A stretch of DNA of 47,739 bases from Eshraghiella sp045124255 (GTDB taxonomy: Bacteria; Bacillota; Clostridia; Lachnospirales; Lachnospiraceae), in the NCBI GenBank assembly GCA_045124255.1, contig JBGVLM010000001.1, positions 1 through 47,739 on the forward strand. Direction: 5' to 3'. Every line of letters starts with the position of its first letter. Positions within the stretch are counted from its first letter, which is position 1. Of this stretch, positions 1 to 8,764 are shown piece by piece. The notes below the pieces were generated by a model that saw nothing but the letters and a program-made list of their open reading frames with translations, did no database searches and had not been told where the DNA came from. Position numbers and translations under genes: made by a program.

Positions 1-102
1 AGAAAGTTTTTACAACTCCTCCTACCGTGCTTTGTAGTATAGCTTCTTACAAACTATTTTACATCACGGAGAAGAAGTTTTAAATCTTTCATTACTATTT
101 GT

Positions 103-122
103 GCCGCCAACTGAAAGGCGGC
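103..122 (+). promoter_or_regulatory. Hairpin just before the phosphodiesterase ribosome site
   Basis: GCCGCC (103-108) and GGCGGC (117-122) form a perfect six-base GC stem around an eight-base loop. It ends only five bases before the GGAG ribosome site of the gene starting at 138. It could affect initiation of that gene, but it is too short to be a c-di-GMP riboswitch and no conserved riboswitch core is seen. The rest of 1-137 shows no recognisable gene. Confidence 0.4.
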
Positions 123-137
123 GGAATGGAGATTTTT

Positions 138-2147
138 ATGAGTAAAACAAAGGACAGAAAGCTTAAAAGACTTAAAAGACAGCATGTCTGGCCATATATT
201 CTTGGAATATTTCTTGTGCTGATTATTTTTTGCTTCCTGGATTTTTTAATATTTTCGTTTTTTACGATAAATCTGGCGTATGACAAGCTTCAAACCGGAT
301 ACAGCAGCTCTGAGAAAATAACACAGACTATTGAGGAGAACTGGGATGAAGATAATCCGGAGATAATGGATGAGATATGCCATTATATTTTGAAGGTAAT
401 GCCGAATACCGGCGGAATATGCATAACTGACAGCCAGAATAACATTCTGATTCAGAAGGGTGAAAATGAGCCTAATTGGGATGGTTATATTGAGGCTCTA
501 AGCCAGGACGATATCAGATTTATGTTAAGCAGTGATGACAGTAATTTTGCATATATCAAAGATGACACTATTGAGGTAAGAATGGATATATTCCTTGATG
601 AAGATACCGTCACGGATGCAGTGGACGAGATGACTCAGGATGTCCTGCCTCAGGAGAGCGTTGATGGCGGGAACAGAATAACAACAGTAACATTCTGGTA
701 TCAAATGCCGATTAAGGATGGCCAATATACTGTATGTGTTGAAAATGTAATGCCGATTAAGGTTAATGAATTGATGTATACGGTAATGCTTGTGCTTATA
801 ATTGCAATATTTGCATTGGTATTAATCATTTATTACATTATTTCAATGTTAAGCCTTATATTTGAACGCAGAAAGCTTTCAAAAATCCTTGCAACGGATG
901 TTATTACGGGAGGTAATAATATCCAGTACTTTAATAAGAAGGGTAATCAGATTCTGAAAAAAAATTCCAAGAATAATAATTACGCAGTGGTAATTATCAG
1001 AATGGAAAAATATCGTAATTTCTGTGCCTGCTATGGTGTTAAAGAGGGAGAGGAGCTGTTGGAGAATTTCTACCTGACATTAAGCAAGGGGCTGTCAAGA
1101 CGCGAGCTTGCTGCACACGGCGAGAAGGCAGATTTTGCACTGCTTCTTACATATAAGGATGAGGACGAGCTTGTGAACCGTCTTAATATGCTTCTTGATA
1201 AGATGAAGAATGTAAAATCTGCCCAGAAGAAATATTTCAGTGTAGGAATTTACAGAGCAGAAAATGCGCGTTCAGGAATAGACGCAATGTTTAACTACGC
1301 AGGTGTCGCAATAAGTTCGCTTTCAGAAGATAATGATAACCATATGGTATGGTTTAATGATGAAATGCAGCGTGACCAGCTTTGGGTGCGAAAGGTTGAA
1401 AATGACATGGAGAATGCACTGAAGAACAGGGAATTTCAGGTATATCTCCAGCCTAAGTACAGTACAAGGGAGGAAGTACTTTCAGGTGCGGAGGCACTTG
1501 TACGCTGGATTCACCCGACAGAGGGCTTTGTTGCACCATATCGCTTTATTCCTATTTTTGAGAAGAATGGTTTTGTGGTGCAGCTTGATGATTATATGAT
1601 TACCGAGGTTGCAAGGCAGCAGGCAAAATGGCTGTCAGAGGGCAGGAAAATTGTACCTATATCAGTCAATGTATCAAGAGTTCATTTTGTGCGTGAGGAC
1701 CTTGCAGAGCATATCTGCCAGCTTGTGGACCAATTTAATGTACCGCATGAATATATTGAACTGGAATTAACGGAAAGTGCATTCTTTGATGATAAGGGAG
1801 TGCTTCTTAATACAATTAATAAGCTTAAGAGCTTTGGCTTTGAAATCTCAATGGATGATTTCGGTTCAGGCTATTCATCACTTAATTCGTTAAAGGAACT
1901 GCCGCTTGATGTGCTTAAGCTTGACGCAGGCTTCTTCAGGGAGGAAGATAAATCAGGCAAGGGCAAACTGATTGTCGGAGATACAATTTCACTTGCCAAG
2001 AAGCTTGATATGAGAATTGTTGCAGAGGGCATTGAGACAAGGGAACAGGTCGATTTCCTTGCGACACTCGATTGTGATTTGATTCAGGGTTATTATTTTG
2101 CAAAGCCAATGCCTGTTAGTGAATTTGAGGAAAAAGCATTCTCTTAA
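138..2147 (+). CDS. Membrane-bound c-di-GMP phosphodiesterase (degenerate GGDEF + EAL)
   Basis: This predicted inner-membrane enzyme would hydrolyse cyclic di-GMP to pGpG. Residues about 18-44 and 214-238 are membrane helices flanking a 170-residue extracytoplasmic sensor region. A GGDEF-like domain follows (about 252-412), but its signature is lost (EKADF replaces GGDEF), so cyclase activity is unlikely. The C-terminal EAL domain (about 425-662) looks catalytically complete: EALVRW, the Asn in VNVSRVHF, the Glu in ELELTES, the DDFGSGYSSL loop, the Lys in VLKLD, AEGIET and the Gln in QGYYFAKP. I chose the ATG at 138 because GGAG lies six bases before it; in-frame TTG (99) and ATG (126) codons upstream have poorer sites. 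It stands alone, followed by a sigma factor gene. The sensed signal is unknown. Confidence 0.9.
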   Translation: MSKTKDRKLKRLKRQHVWPYILGIFLVLIIFCFLDFLIFSFFTINLAYDKLQTGYSSSEKITQTIEENWDEDNPEIMDEICHYILKVMPNTGGICITDSQNNILIQKGENEPNWDGYIEALSQDDIRFMLSSDDSNFAYIKDDTIEVRMDIFLDEDTVTDAVDEMTQDVLPQESVDGGNRITTVTFWYQMPIKDGQYTVCVENVMPIKVNELMYTVMLVLIIAIFALVLIIYYIISMLSLIFERRKLSKILATDVITGGNNIQYFNKKGNQILKKNSKNNNYAVVIIRMEKYRNFCACYGVKEGEELLENFYLTLSKGLSRRELAAHGEKADFALLLTYKDEDELVNRLNMLLDKMKNVKSAQKKYFSVGIYRAENARSGIDAMFNYAGVAISSLSEDNDNHMVWFNDEMQRDQLWVRKVENDMENALKNREFQVYLQPKYSTREEVLSGAEALVRWIHPTEGFVAPYRFIPIFEKNGFVVQLDDYMITEVARQQAKWLSEGRKIVPISVNVSRVHFVREDLAEHICQLVDQFNVPHEYIELELTESAFFDDKGVLLNTINKLKSFGFEISMDDFGSGYSSLNSLKELPLDVLKLDAGFFREEDKSGKGKLIVGDTISLAKKLDMRIVAEGIETREQVDFLATLDCDLIQGYYFAKPMPVSEFEEKAFS

Positions 2148-2267
2148 AACAAAAAGATAAATATTTAAAGTAATAATTTAAATATTTATATTGATAATTA
2201 ATTATTATGCTTAGAATAGCAGGAATTACTTAAATAATTAAAACTTTTTATCAGGATGAACCGTCTA

Positions 2268-2300
2268 AATAGTGTCGGAGTAAATTTCCGGCACTATTTT
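2268..2300 (+). terminator. Hairpin between phosphodiesterase and sigma factor genes
   Basis: AATAGTGTCGGA (2268-2279) pairs with TCCGGCACTATT (2287-2298) with one G-U pair and a seven-base loop, followed by a short T run. It may end the upstream transcript. It lies only eight bases before the next ribosome site, so it could also act as an attenuator or 5' leader hairpin of the sigma gene. Confidence 0.5.
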
Positions 2301-2321
2301 AGCATATAGGAGAATGAGAAA

Positions 2322-4220
2322 ATGAATGAAAAGCAACTGATTAATCTGGTAAACAAAGCAATGCAGAAGGATAATGCTGCAATGGAGGAACTCTATAAAG
2401 CATATTATAGTGAAGTGTTGTTCATATGCAGAAAATACAATCTGAATGATGAGGATTCACAAGATATTGCGCAGGAAACCTTTATTAAAGCCTTTAAGGA
2501 AATAGGTACGCTTGTAAATGCCCCCGGATTCCCGAAATGGCTTAGCCGTATTGCCTCCAACAAATGTCTGGACCTGCTTAGACATAACAGAACCCTGACA
2601 ATGGATACCATAAGCAGCGATGAGAGTGAACTTGATATCCCCGATAAAAGTAAGTCCTCTGAAGAAATTGTTCTTGATAATGAAGTTAAGAAAATTATTT
2701 CTGAAATGCTTTCAAAACTGCCGATTGAACAGAGAGTGACTATTTTCATGTATTACTATCAGGATTATTCAATTAAGGAGATTGCAGAGGCTTACGGCTG
2801 TTCTGAGAATACCGTAAAGAGCCGTTTAAGCTATGCCAAAAAGGCAATGCGCCAGGAAGCAGAAAAGCTTGAGAATAAGGGCGTTAAGCTTCGTACAATT
2901 GCAATACTTCCTTTTTTGTATGTGTTTTTCGCAGGAGAGCGTGAAGTTTTCGCCTGCGAAATACCGGATTGTGCTGCTGTATTTGGTCAGGTTATGGGAA
3001 GTACCATGGCGGCTTCCGGTACTGCTGCGGCAGCAACTGCCGTTAAAGCAGGATTTTTTACAACGCTGGCAGGCAGAATAACTATTGGTGCGGCAGCTTT
3101 GGCGGTTGTGGCAGTCGGAGTTGTTACGGGTGTTGCTGTTACGGGCGGATTTGACAGAAAGAAAACAGTCGACGCTCCGACTGATTTTGCAGTAAATATT
3201 ACGACCGGTGATTCTGATAATGAATCCTCAGATATTAATAAGGAAACTTATGAAGAAGAAACGGATGATACAACTGATTTTTATGAACACGAAATACAAT
3301 ATCTTAATGAAGCGGGCATAGAGAAGGGCGATTATACTTTTATTCTCAGAAAATCAGGGGCGGACAACTTTGATGACTGTATAATAGGAATTTATGAAAA
3401 CGGAGATAATGATGCACATTATCTTATGAGTCAGGAAAATGACAGGGGGGAAGAGTATTACAAATATGCCTTTTATAATTTTACTGTCGGCGGACGTACA
3501 TGCTCAGACGGTGTTGACAGTACGACTATTTTTGAAAGGACGGAGAATTATTCCAACAGTATTATAGTTCAGAGAAAGGATATACTGTCATGCAGCTCGG
3601 CAGAGGAGTATGCCTATAAACGTGATGACGCATCTGATGAGGATGAGAGCTATTATGTAAATGATTATTATGTAGTTATAAGGGTTGATAAGGGCGCAAA
3701 ATTTCTGGCGGCATATAAATATATAGACGAAAAGAACATAGTGACATTCAGAATGTATTTTGATGAATATACGGATGAGGGTAAGGAATTTTTTGATTCC
3801 ATGCTTAGAAAAATCACAATTGAGAATGTCGGCAATATCAGTAATGTTACCGGCACTGACAGGGCGTTGGCATATGACTGTCTGGCAAAGCTGTTATCAG
3901 AAAAGTATGGTGTATATCTTAAGGATTACACGGCAATAAAAGAATTTGATGAAAGCAAGTTACAATACAGAACCGAAAATTGTGAATACGAAATCCAGGC
4001 AGAAGTAACTGTAGGTTTTAAGGAAGAACTGGAAAGAGGAAAATATGAACTGCTGCTTGATTACGGAGACGGAACGGCATTATACAGTAATGTTTATGCC
4101 AAAGCTTATTACCTGTTAGTTAATGAAAACAACGGCTGTATGTTAATCTTCAAAATGGATACTGATTTAAAGGAACCTGAGGAGCAGGTTGAATTATTAA
4201 GACAGGAATTGATTAAATAA
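2322..4220 (+). CDS. ECF-type sigma factor fused to a membrane segment and extracytoplasmic domain
   Basis: Residues about 10-95 match sigma-70 region 2 (DSQDIAQETFIKAF, then the WLSRIASNKCLDLLR helix). Residues about 125-180 match region 4, with the helix-turn-helix YSIKEIAEAYGCSENTVKSR. A standard ECF sigma would end near residue 185. This protein continues through a hydrophobic patch (about 190-205), an Ala/Thr-rich linker and a strong membrane helix (about 251-276) into roughly 355 residues of acidic, Tyr-rich sequence predicted to lie outside the cell. I recognise no domain in that tail. The sigma factor would be held at the membrane, perhaps released by proteolysis or controlled by its own tail in place of a separate anti-sigma factor. 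No anti-sigma gene is adjacent. The ATG at 2322 has AGGAGA eight bases upstream. The sigma part is certain; the function of the tail is not known. Confidence 0.85.
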   Translation: MNEKQLINLVNKAMQKDNAAMEELYKAYYSEVLFICRKYNLNDEDSQDIAQETFIKAFKEIGTLVNAPGFPKWLSRIASNKCLDLLRHNRTLTMDTISSDESELDIPDKSKSSEEIVLDNEVKKIISEMLSKLPIEQRVTIFMYYYQDYSIKEIAEAYGCSENTVKSRLSYAKKAMRQEAEKLENKGVKLRTIAILPFLYVFFAGEREVFACEIPDCAAVFGQVMGSTMAASGTAAAATAVKAGFFTTLAGRITIGAAALAVVAVGVVTGVAVTGGFDRKKTVDAPTDFAVNITTGDSDNESSDINKETYEEETDDTTDFYEHEIQYLNEAGIEKGDYTFILRKSGADNFDDCIIGIYENGDNDAHYLMSQENDRGEEYYKYAFYNFTVGGRTCSDGVDSTTIFERTENYSNSIIVQRKDILSCSSAEEYAYKRDDASDEDESYYVNDYYVVIRVDKGAKFLAAYKYIDEKNIVTFRMYFDEYTDEGKEFFDSMLRKITIENVGNISNVTGTDRALAYDCLAKLLSEKYGVYLKDYTAIKEFDESKLQYRTENCEYEIQAEVTVGFKEELERGKYELLLDYGDGTALYSNVYAKAYYLLVNENNGCMLIFKMDTDLKEPEEQVELLRQELIK

Positions 4221-4246
4221 AAAAAGAGTTCTCAAGAGAGACTATG

Positions 4247-4283
4247 AACAAGACCGGAGGCAGATTTGGCTTTCGGTCTTGTT
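4247..4283. terminator. Bidirectional terminator between sigma-fusion gene and toxin gene
   Basis: Bases 4247-4260 pair with 4270-4283 (core AACAAGACCG / CGGTCTTGTT, extended by two G-U, one A-T and one G-C pair) around a nine-base loop. It lies between the 3' ends of the sigma-fusion gene (+) and the toxN-like gene (-), so it can serve both. The T runs on either side are short. Confidence 0.7.
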
Positions 4284-4311
4284 TAATTGGCGCTTGAATT
4301 TCGGAACTGCT

Positions 4312-4845
4312 TTATAATTTTTTTGCTTTATTGCATTCTCTTTCAAGTGCCGGAAAGTTAAGACAAATCTTTCTTTTCCCAAATGGCTTGTCAGAGGTGT
4401 ACATTCTGTACAATTCATTTGCCAGTCGCTCAATCTCGTTCTGGTGTGCCTGACACCAATCAAGTTCCTTGATACATAATTTCTTCCAACGGCACAGATT
4501 TGGCGTATCCGTAGAATGAATGCCAAGGTCAATCTCTGTGACATATTCCTCTCGGACAGGAATCATATTGTTAAGATTAAGGGCTGCCAGTATCGTTCCG
4601 TCTTTGTCACGGATTTTACGGAACGTGATATTTTCTCGCATGGATTCAAAATTTTTATTCTTTTTAGCAGAGTTAGAGGTAAACGGAATACAGAATTTTG
4701 AACCGTTTATTAAAATAATAATACCTAAGAACGGTCGTGCCTGCTTACCTATTTGTGGAGAGACAGATGGTACATTGTCATCCACGTTATGTAGATTTCG
4801 TATGTATTTTATATTAACATTGTATAACTTAAAGCGTTTATTCAT
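4312..4845 (-). CDS. ToxN/AbiQ-family endoribonuclease, toxin of a type III toxin-antitoxin system
   Basis: This 177-residue protein matches the ToxN_AbiQ family in length and layout. It opens with KRFKLYNVNIKYIRNLHNVD, the family's early Tyr/Leu segment. RPFLGIIILINGSKFCIPF follows, then a basic NSAKKNKNFESMRENITFRK and the diagnostic AALNLNNMIPV. Family members are sequence-specific RNases held inactive by a repeat-containing RNA; known examples stabilise plasmids or abort phage infection. I chose the ATG at 4845 because GGAGG lies four bases before it; an in-frame start 18 bases upstream would precede the ribosome site. Directly upstream are a hairpin terminator, an RNA of about 78 bases with two degenerate repeats, and a strong promoter, which is the standard type III order. 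The gene is complete. The family call is firm; the activity is inferred. Confidence 0.87.
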   Translation of the reverse strand: MNKRFKLYNVNIKYIRNLHNVDDNVPSVSPQIGKQARPFLGIIILINGSKFCIPFTSNSAKKNKNFESMRENITFRKIRDKDGTILAALNLNNMIPVREEYVTEIDLGIHSTDTPNLCRWKKLCIKELDWCQAHQNEIERLANELYRMYTSDKPFGKRKICLNFPALERECNKAKKL

Positions 4846-4860
4846 TAGTCCTCCATAACA

Positions 4861-4890
4861 CAAGAGACCATGCTAATGCACGGCCTCTTG
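4861..4890 (-). terminator. Attenuating terminator between antitoxin RNA and toxin gene
   Basis: On the minus strand CAAGAGGCCGTGC pairs with GCATGGTCTCTTG around an ATTA loop: a 13-pair stem with two G-U pairs. It lies just after the repeat RNA and 15 bases before the toxin start codon. In known type III systems such a hairpin limits read-through so that antitoxin RNA exceeds toxin mRNA. The downstream T run is absent (GTGTTATGG), so it should be leaky. Confidence 0.8.
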
Positions 4891-4967
4891 GTAGTATCCG
4901 TCTCAACGGAAAACTCTCATATCGGTTCCACTTAACGGTAGGACTCACCGGACGATTTCTCATCTCT
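4891..4967 (-). ncRNA. Candidate type III antitoxin RNA (two degenerate ~43-nt repeats)
   Basis: Transcription from the promoter at 4974-5002 would start near 4967. The first repeat (4966 down to 4924, 43 bases) begins GAGATGAGA, continues with TCCGGTGAG and contains CTACC. The second begins at 4923 with GATATGAGA, then TCCGTTGAG and CTACC, and runs into the terminator. Known type III antitoxins are tandem repeats of about 35-45 bases that fold as pseudoknots and are cut by their toxin; CptIN-type loci have about two repeats of this size. The position, promoter, repeats and terminator fit, but the repeats are imperfect and the fold has not been computed. Confidence 0.7.
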
Positions 4968-4973
4968 ATAATT

Positions 4974-5002
4974 ATTATACACAGAAGCCTATTTGTATGC
5001 AA
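4974..5002 (-). promoter_or_regulatory. Promoter of the type III toxin-antitoxin locus
   Basis: On the minus strand TTGCAT (-35, 4997-5002) and a perfect TATAAT (-10, 4974-4979) are separated by exactly 17 bases. It points at the antitoxin RNA. This is one of the best sigma-A-type promoters in the window, as expected for an RNA needed in excess. Confidence 0.8.
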
Positions 5003-5105
5003 TTAAATTTTTATTAAATTATTGTATTATTTATCGCAGGTAAAAGTGTACCCGTTAGTTACTTTAAAATGGCAGACTTGAAATACGTTGATAAATAACA
5101 CTCTT

Positions 5106-5447
5106 ATGACTATAATGGATTTTATCAGATGTTCCGATGATACAGATGAATTACGGAAATTTTATAAAGGGGCGGCGAACGGATTGCATATCAGCAGGGA
5201 AGCTGCAAATTTGTTGAATGAATTCTTTGATGCCAAGATTGATATGAATGAAACGGAAGGAGCGAGTGTGAATATGTGTAAAGGAATAGAGGGTTTAATT
5301 GCCGAGAGTGTTATCGAGGGGCAGGTTTCCGGTTTTATATCTGCAAGTCGGGAATTCGGCAAATCTGATGAAGAGATTGTCCGACTCATAATGGATAAAT
5401 TTTCACTTACCAAAGAAAAAGCAATCGAAAAAGTAACTAATAATTAA
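5106..5447 (+). pseudogene. C-terminal remnant of an Rpn-family recombination-promoting nuclease
   Basis: The frame encodes about 113 residues. TIMDFIRCSDDTDELRKFY, then MCKGIEGLIAESVIEGQ and the repeated-charge tail EEIVRLIMDKFSLTKEKAIE resemble the C-terminal half of Rpn/PD-(D/E)XK transposase-related nucleases, which are normally about 280-330 residues. The N-terminal nuclease domain is absent. An out-of-frame ATG at 5069 opens a nine-codon frame (MADLKYVDK) that could be leftover start sequence. No good ribosome site precedes 5106 or the TTG at 5088. It sits beside the toxin-antitoxin locus, consistent with decaying mobile or accessory DNA. The family assignment is from pattern recognition only. 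Confidence 0.6.
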
Positions 5448-5552
5448 GAAAATGAAATACAATTAAAAAACGGACCAATCGCAGATGCAAATTCGAAAGC
5501 AATATTCCACCCATTCCGAAATAATTGGTGTAAAAGTTAGCAAACCGCCTTG

Positions 5553-6059
5553 TTATTTTGGATGCTGTGATAAATCATAGAATATTCCGACACCCGGAGA
5601 ATGCAGCGTAAAAATAATAAACAGCATAATGACTGATATAAGGATTGCAATGCATATACATAAATCGGGCAGCTTCTTACTGCTCAAAAGTTTTTCTGTT
5701 GCGAATGCAAATAACACTCCGATAAAATACAATGCAATATTTATGAAATCAACTATACTTCCGATAACACCCCAAATGGTATAGAAAGCGACCACGATAA
5801 AAGCCATGCCTGACAATATTCCAAAGGTTCTCGCAGGTATGAACTCCTTCAGGTTCTTTTTAAAAAATATTGTTTCCAGTATTGTCACAAACAGCATCGG
5901 GAAGAACACCAGCTTCAAATGCTCCCATGTAGATTCATTAACAGGGGTGAAAAAGCCTATAATAATATTCTGACCCAGCAGGTCATAAAGAAAATGTGAC
6001 ACCACTCCAAGTCCGCATACAAGAATAAATCTTAGAATTCCATATAATTTTGTTTTCAT
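5553..6059 (-). CDS. DUF6512-family membrane protein
   Basis: This 168-residue, very hydrophobic protein has about five membrane helices. The segment HFLYDLLGQNIIIGFFTPVN, followed by ESTWEHLKLVFFPM, is the motif I associate with DUF6512. The family has no established function. The conserved polar NESTWEHLK segment between the first helices is the likely functional site. The start at 6059 has an AGGGAA-like ribosome site on the minus strand. It is a single gene transcribed away from the lipoprotein gene at 6236. The 105 bases between its 3' end and the Rpn remnant contain nothing I recognise. Confidence 0.7.
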   Translation of the reverse strand: MKTKLYGILRFILVCGLGVVSHFLYDLLGQNIIIGFFTPVNESTWEHLKLVFFPMLFVTILETIFFKKNLKEFIPARTFGILSGMAFIVVAFYTIWGVIGSIVDFINIALYFIGVLFAFATEKLLSSKKLPDLCICIAILISVIMLFIIFTLHSPGVGIFYDLSQHPK

Positions 6060-6235
6060 ATATATAATTCCCTATTATTATTTATATAAATATTTTATGC
6101 AAAAATATGAAAAAAATTTAAAATTTAATGCAACATTTTCCGTTTTTAAAATGTTTTATAAATGTACCGGTCAAAAAAATATATAAAAAAGCATATAACA
6201 TTGTCAGATAATATGACATGGGTTTGGAGGATAAT

Positions 6236-8677
6236 ATGAGAAATAAAAAATTAGTATCAGGCGTAATTGCCGTATGTGTGGCAGCTTCACTTCTTGCAGG
6301 CTGTGGAAATAATGCAGCAGGTCGAAAGGATGATACCGGCATTTCACAGTCAGCCGAGAACGGAAGAGAAAACGACGGCACAACAAGCGGCGGAAATTCA
6401 GGAGAATCACAGGGGAATGATGAGGACAGCAACGGAAGCGATTCAGTTAAGATTAGTGATATCAAGGCAAAATATGCGGATGCCGTGACGGAGGAATATA
6501 CTGACGCACTTTATAATCTGGAACGCGACCATATTTTTAGCTATGATATTACAGAAAAATTCTTTGAACTTGAGTTGGAGGAATATGACTGCTTTGCAGT
6601 TTATTACGATTCAGCTCTGACAAATAGGGCGGATGTTGAGATTATTGCTGATTATGACACAATGAAGCTTACAATTGCTCCTAATCTTCTGTTTGACTAT
6701 AACGAAGAAGGAAGCATTATCGGGGACGGAACATGGGGAACCAGAAGCAAGTTCTATCTTGTTCAGTATATTGATATTCTGACAGGTGAGAAGCTTGAAA
6801 AGCCATTAATTACTGTTTTTACCATGAAAGATGAATTAAATGCTCCTACACTTACTCAGAGAATGGGTGAGGACGGATATTATGAGCTTACCTGGACCGC
6901 TGTTGAGGGTGCTGATTATTATGAGGTGTATGAGTATCAGTCAGGAATGGATTCGGCATTTCTTGAATATACAACCACGGAAACCTCAGGAAGCTATAAG
7001 AATTTTGAAACAAATATCTGGCATGAGACCCGGTTTGCGGAGACCTATGCTAATACAGAAATAGATGTAACCACACACTGGTTAATGAATTCACTTTTGG
7101 ATATCGAGGCAGCATATTTTGTAGTTGCAAAGACTGATGACGGAAAATGCTCAGGAATGAGTAATGAATGTCAGGTAAGTGATGTAGGCAACCAGATTCC
7201 GGTCAGTGTAAGCGATGATTTTGTAACAGAATATTCAGGTGACACAATTCTCGCACTTCCGGCGTATGTTGATGTTGAAATGCTTGACGGCAGCATTGGT
7301 AAATTCCTTATTGAATATACAGGTGCAACTGCTACACTGCTTACAGATGGAAGAATTATTGTTGAACCGCATATTAAAAATCTTCCGATTAAAATGCAGA
7401 TGCTGGAACTTACGGGAATGGATTTTGACACATTTATGAGTGAAACTGAGTTAATCAAAAACAGAACTTCTGAGCTTAGCTCCAAATCAGTAACACCAAG
7501 TGAGGAGATTAACATTCCTTATGTTCCGGGCAACGATGAAGTGACAACCGGGGAGCCTGAAACAACAGAACCTGAGGATGAAACAACAGTGGCTGAGGAT
7601 GAAACAACGGAAGCAGAGATTGAAATAACAGAACCTGAGGATGAGACAGCAGAACCTGAGACTGACATTACAGGCAGTGTTGATATCTCTGCACAGGTAA
7701 TGGAAACAGTTTATGCAAATACTGCATTAAGTGAATGGATTGCAATAAATTTATTGTCACATAATGAGGAAATAAGTCTGTCAGAGTTTCCTGAAAGTGC
7801 GAATACAGAATATTTAACAGACGCTTTTTTTGAAGCGTATAACCAAAATCCCCTATGCGGAATAATTTATACTCTTGATTACAATTATTCAACGGACGCA
7901 CTTGTTGTTACTTATGTTCTTGACAAAGAAGAAACAGAAAAAATGCAGACAGCTTCGCTTGAAAAGGCAGCAGAAATTGTTGCCGACATTATAGACAGCG
8001 GAATGGATGATTTTGAAAAAGAAAATGCAATCAACACATATTTATGTGAGAATACACAGTATAACGATGAAATTATGGAATATATAAATTCTGACGGAAC
8101 TATTTCGGGAGAGGCTATACAGAAGTTTGCACATTCTTTTACCCCATATGGTGTTTTGGTTGAGAATTCAGGTGTATGTGAGTCATATTCAGAGGCCTTT
8201 AAGCTTCTGTGTGAAGCAGCTAATATGGAAGCTATTATTGAAACAGGAAGATTAAGCGGTGTTAACCATGAGTGGAACAGAGTTAAGATTGACGGAAACT
8301 GGTGCATAATGGATGTAACAAATAATGACAGCGAATATCTTCCAAACGGTTATTTTAATCTTTCGGACAGTGCGGCTGCATCAATTCTTATAGCTGATAA
8401 GGATTCGCTTACAGATAATTTTATCGGAAATTATGCTGCAGACTCAATGGATTATGAGTATTATACACAGAATAATCTCTGTACCGAAGATGATGAAGAG
8501 GCAGTCAGCATGCTTGTAAACCAGCTCGCTGACAGTGATATCGCCGTAATCCGCATTATGCGCGGATTTGATGAAAATACGGTTAACGGAATTGTACAGA
8601 GTGCTGTTAACGAGGCAGAGGTTGCAAGCGGAATGTATTATTACAACAACGGATTATTATCAATTGTAAAGAAATAA
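6236..8677 (+). CDS. Transglutaminase-like lipoprotein with a Thr/Glu-rich repeat spacer
   Basis: This is an 813-residue exported lipoprotein. A short basic N-terminus and hydrophobic core end in the lipobox LLAG-C (Cys at about 22). Residues about 205-320 look like beta-rich binding domains. About 435-480 is a repetitive acidic spacer built from TTEPEDE-like units. The C-terminal region (about 565-730) resembles a transglutaminase-like cysteine-peptidase fold: Cys about 646 in GVCESYSEAF, His about 677 in VNHEWNRV and Asp about 692 in CIMDVTNND form the expected triad. Extracellular proteins of this type act as proteases or cross-linkers at the cell wall. The ATG at 6236 follows GGAGG by five bases; the ATG at 6218 lies upstream of that ribosome site. 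An ECF sigma/anti-sigma pair follows, so an envelope-stress link is possible. Confidence 0.82.
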   Translation: MRNKKLVSGVIAVCVAASLLAGCGNNAAGRKDDTGISQSAENGRENDGTTSGGNSGESQGNDEDSNGSDSVKISDIKAKYADAVTEEYTDALYNLERDHIFSYDITEKFFELELEEYDCFAVYYDSALTNRADVEIIADYDTMKLTIAPNLLFDYNEEGSIIGDGTWGTRSKFYLVQYIDILTGEKLEKPLITVFTMKDELNAPTLTQRMGEDGYYELTWTAVEGADYYEVYEYQSGMDSAFLEYTTTETSGSYKNFETNIWHETRFAETYANTEIDVTTHWLMNSLLDIEAAYFVVAKTDDGKCSGMSNECQVSDVGNQIPVSVSDDFVTEYSGDTILALPAYVDVEMLDGSIGKFLIEYTGATATLLTDGRIIVEPHIKNLPIKMQMLELTGMDFDTFMSETELIKNRTSELSSKSVTPSEEINIPYVPGNDEVTTGEPETTEPEDETTVAEDETTEAEIEITEPEDETAEPETDITGSVDISAQVMETVYANTALSEWIAINLLSHNEEISLSEFPESANTEYLTDAFFEAYNQNPLCGIIYTLDYNYSTDALVVTYVLDKEETEKMQTASLEKAAEIVADIIDSGMDDFEKENAINTYLCENTQYNDEIMEYINSDGTISGEAIQKFAHSFTPYGVLVENSGVCESYSEAFKLLCEAANMEAIIETGRLSGVNHEWNRVKIDGNWCIMDVTNNDSEYLPNGYFNLSDSAAASILIADKDSLTDNFIGNYAADSMDYEYYTQNNLCTEDDEEAVSMLVNQLADSDIAVIRIMRGFDENTVNGIVQSAVNEAEVASGMYYYNNGLLSIVKK

Positions 8678-8764
8678 ATGCCTCTTTGATGTTGCGTAAT
8701 TGCTTTAGATACATTATTATTAATCCGTATTTAAAGTAATTGCGAATATTCAGAGGAACGGATA

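Noticed and set aside
1..137. c-di-GMP riboswitch before the phosphodiesterase
   Set aside because: Only a six-pair hairpin is seen; the conserved GEMM core and tetraloop/receptor pattern is missing.
4242..4544. 100-residue minus-strand frame overlapping the toxin gene
   Set aside because: It lies in another frame of the toxN-like gene and crosses the terminator; the toxin frame has the ribosome site and family motifs.
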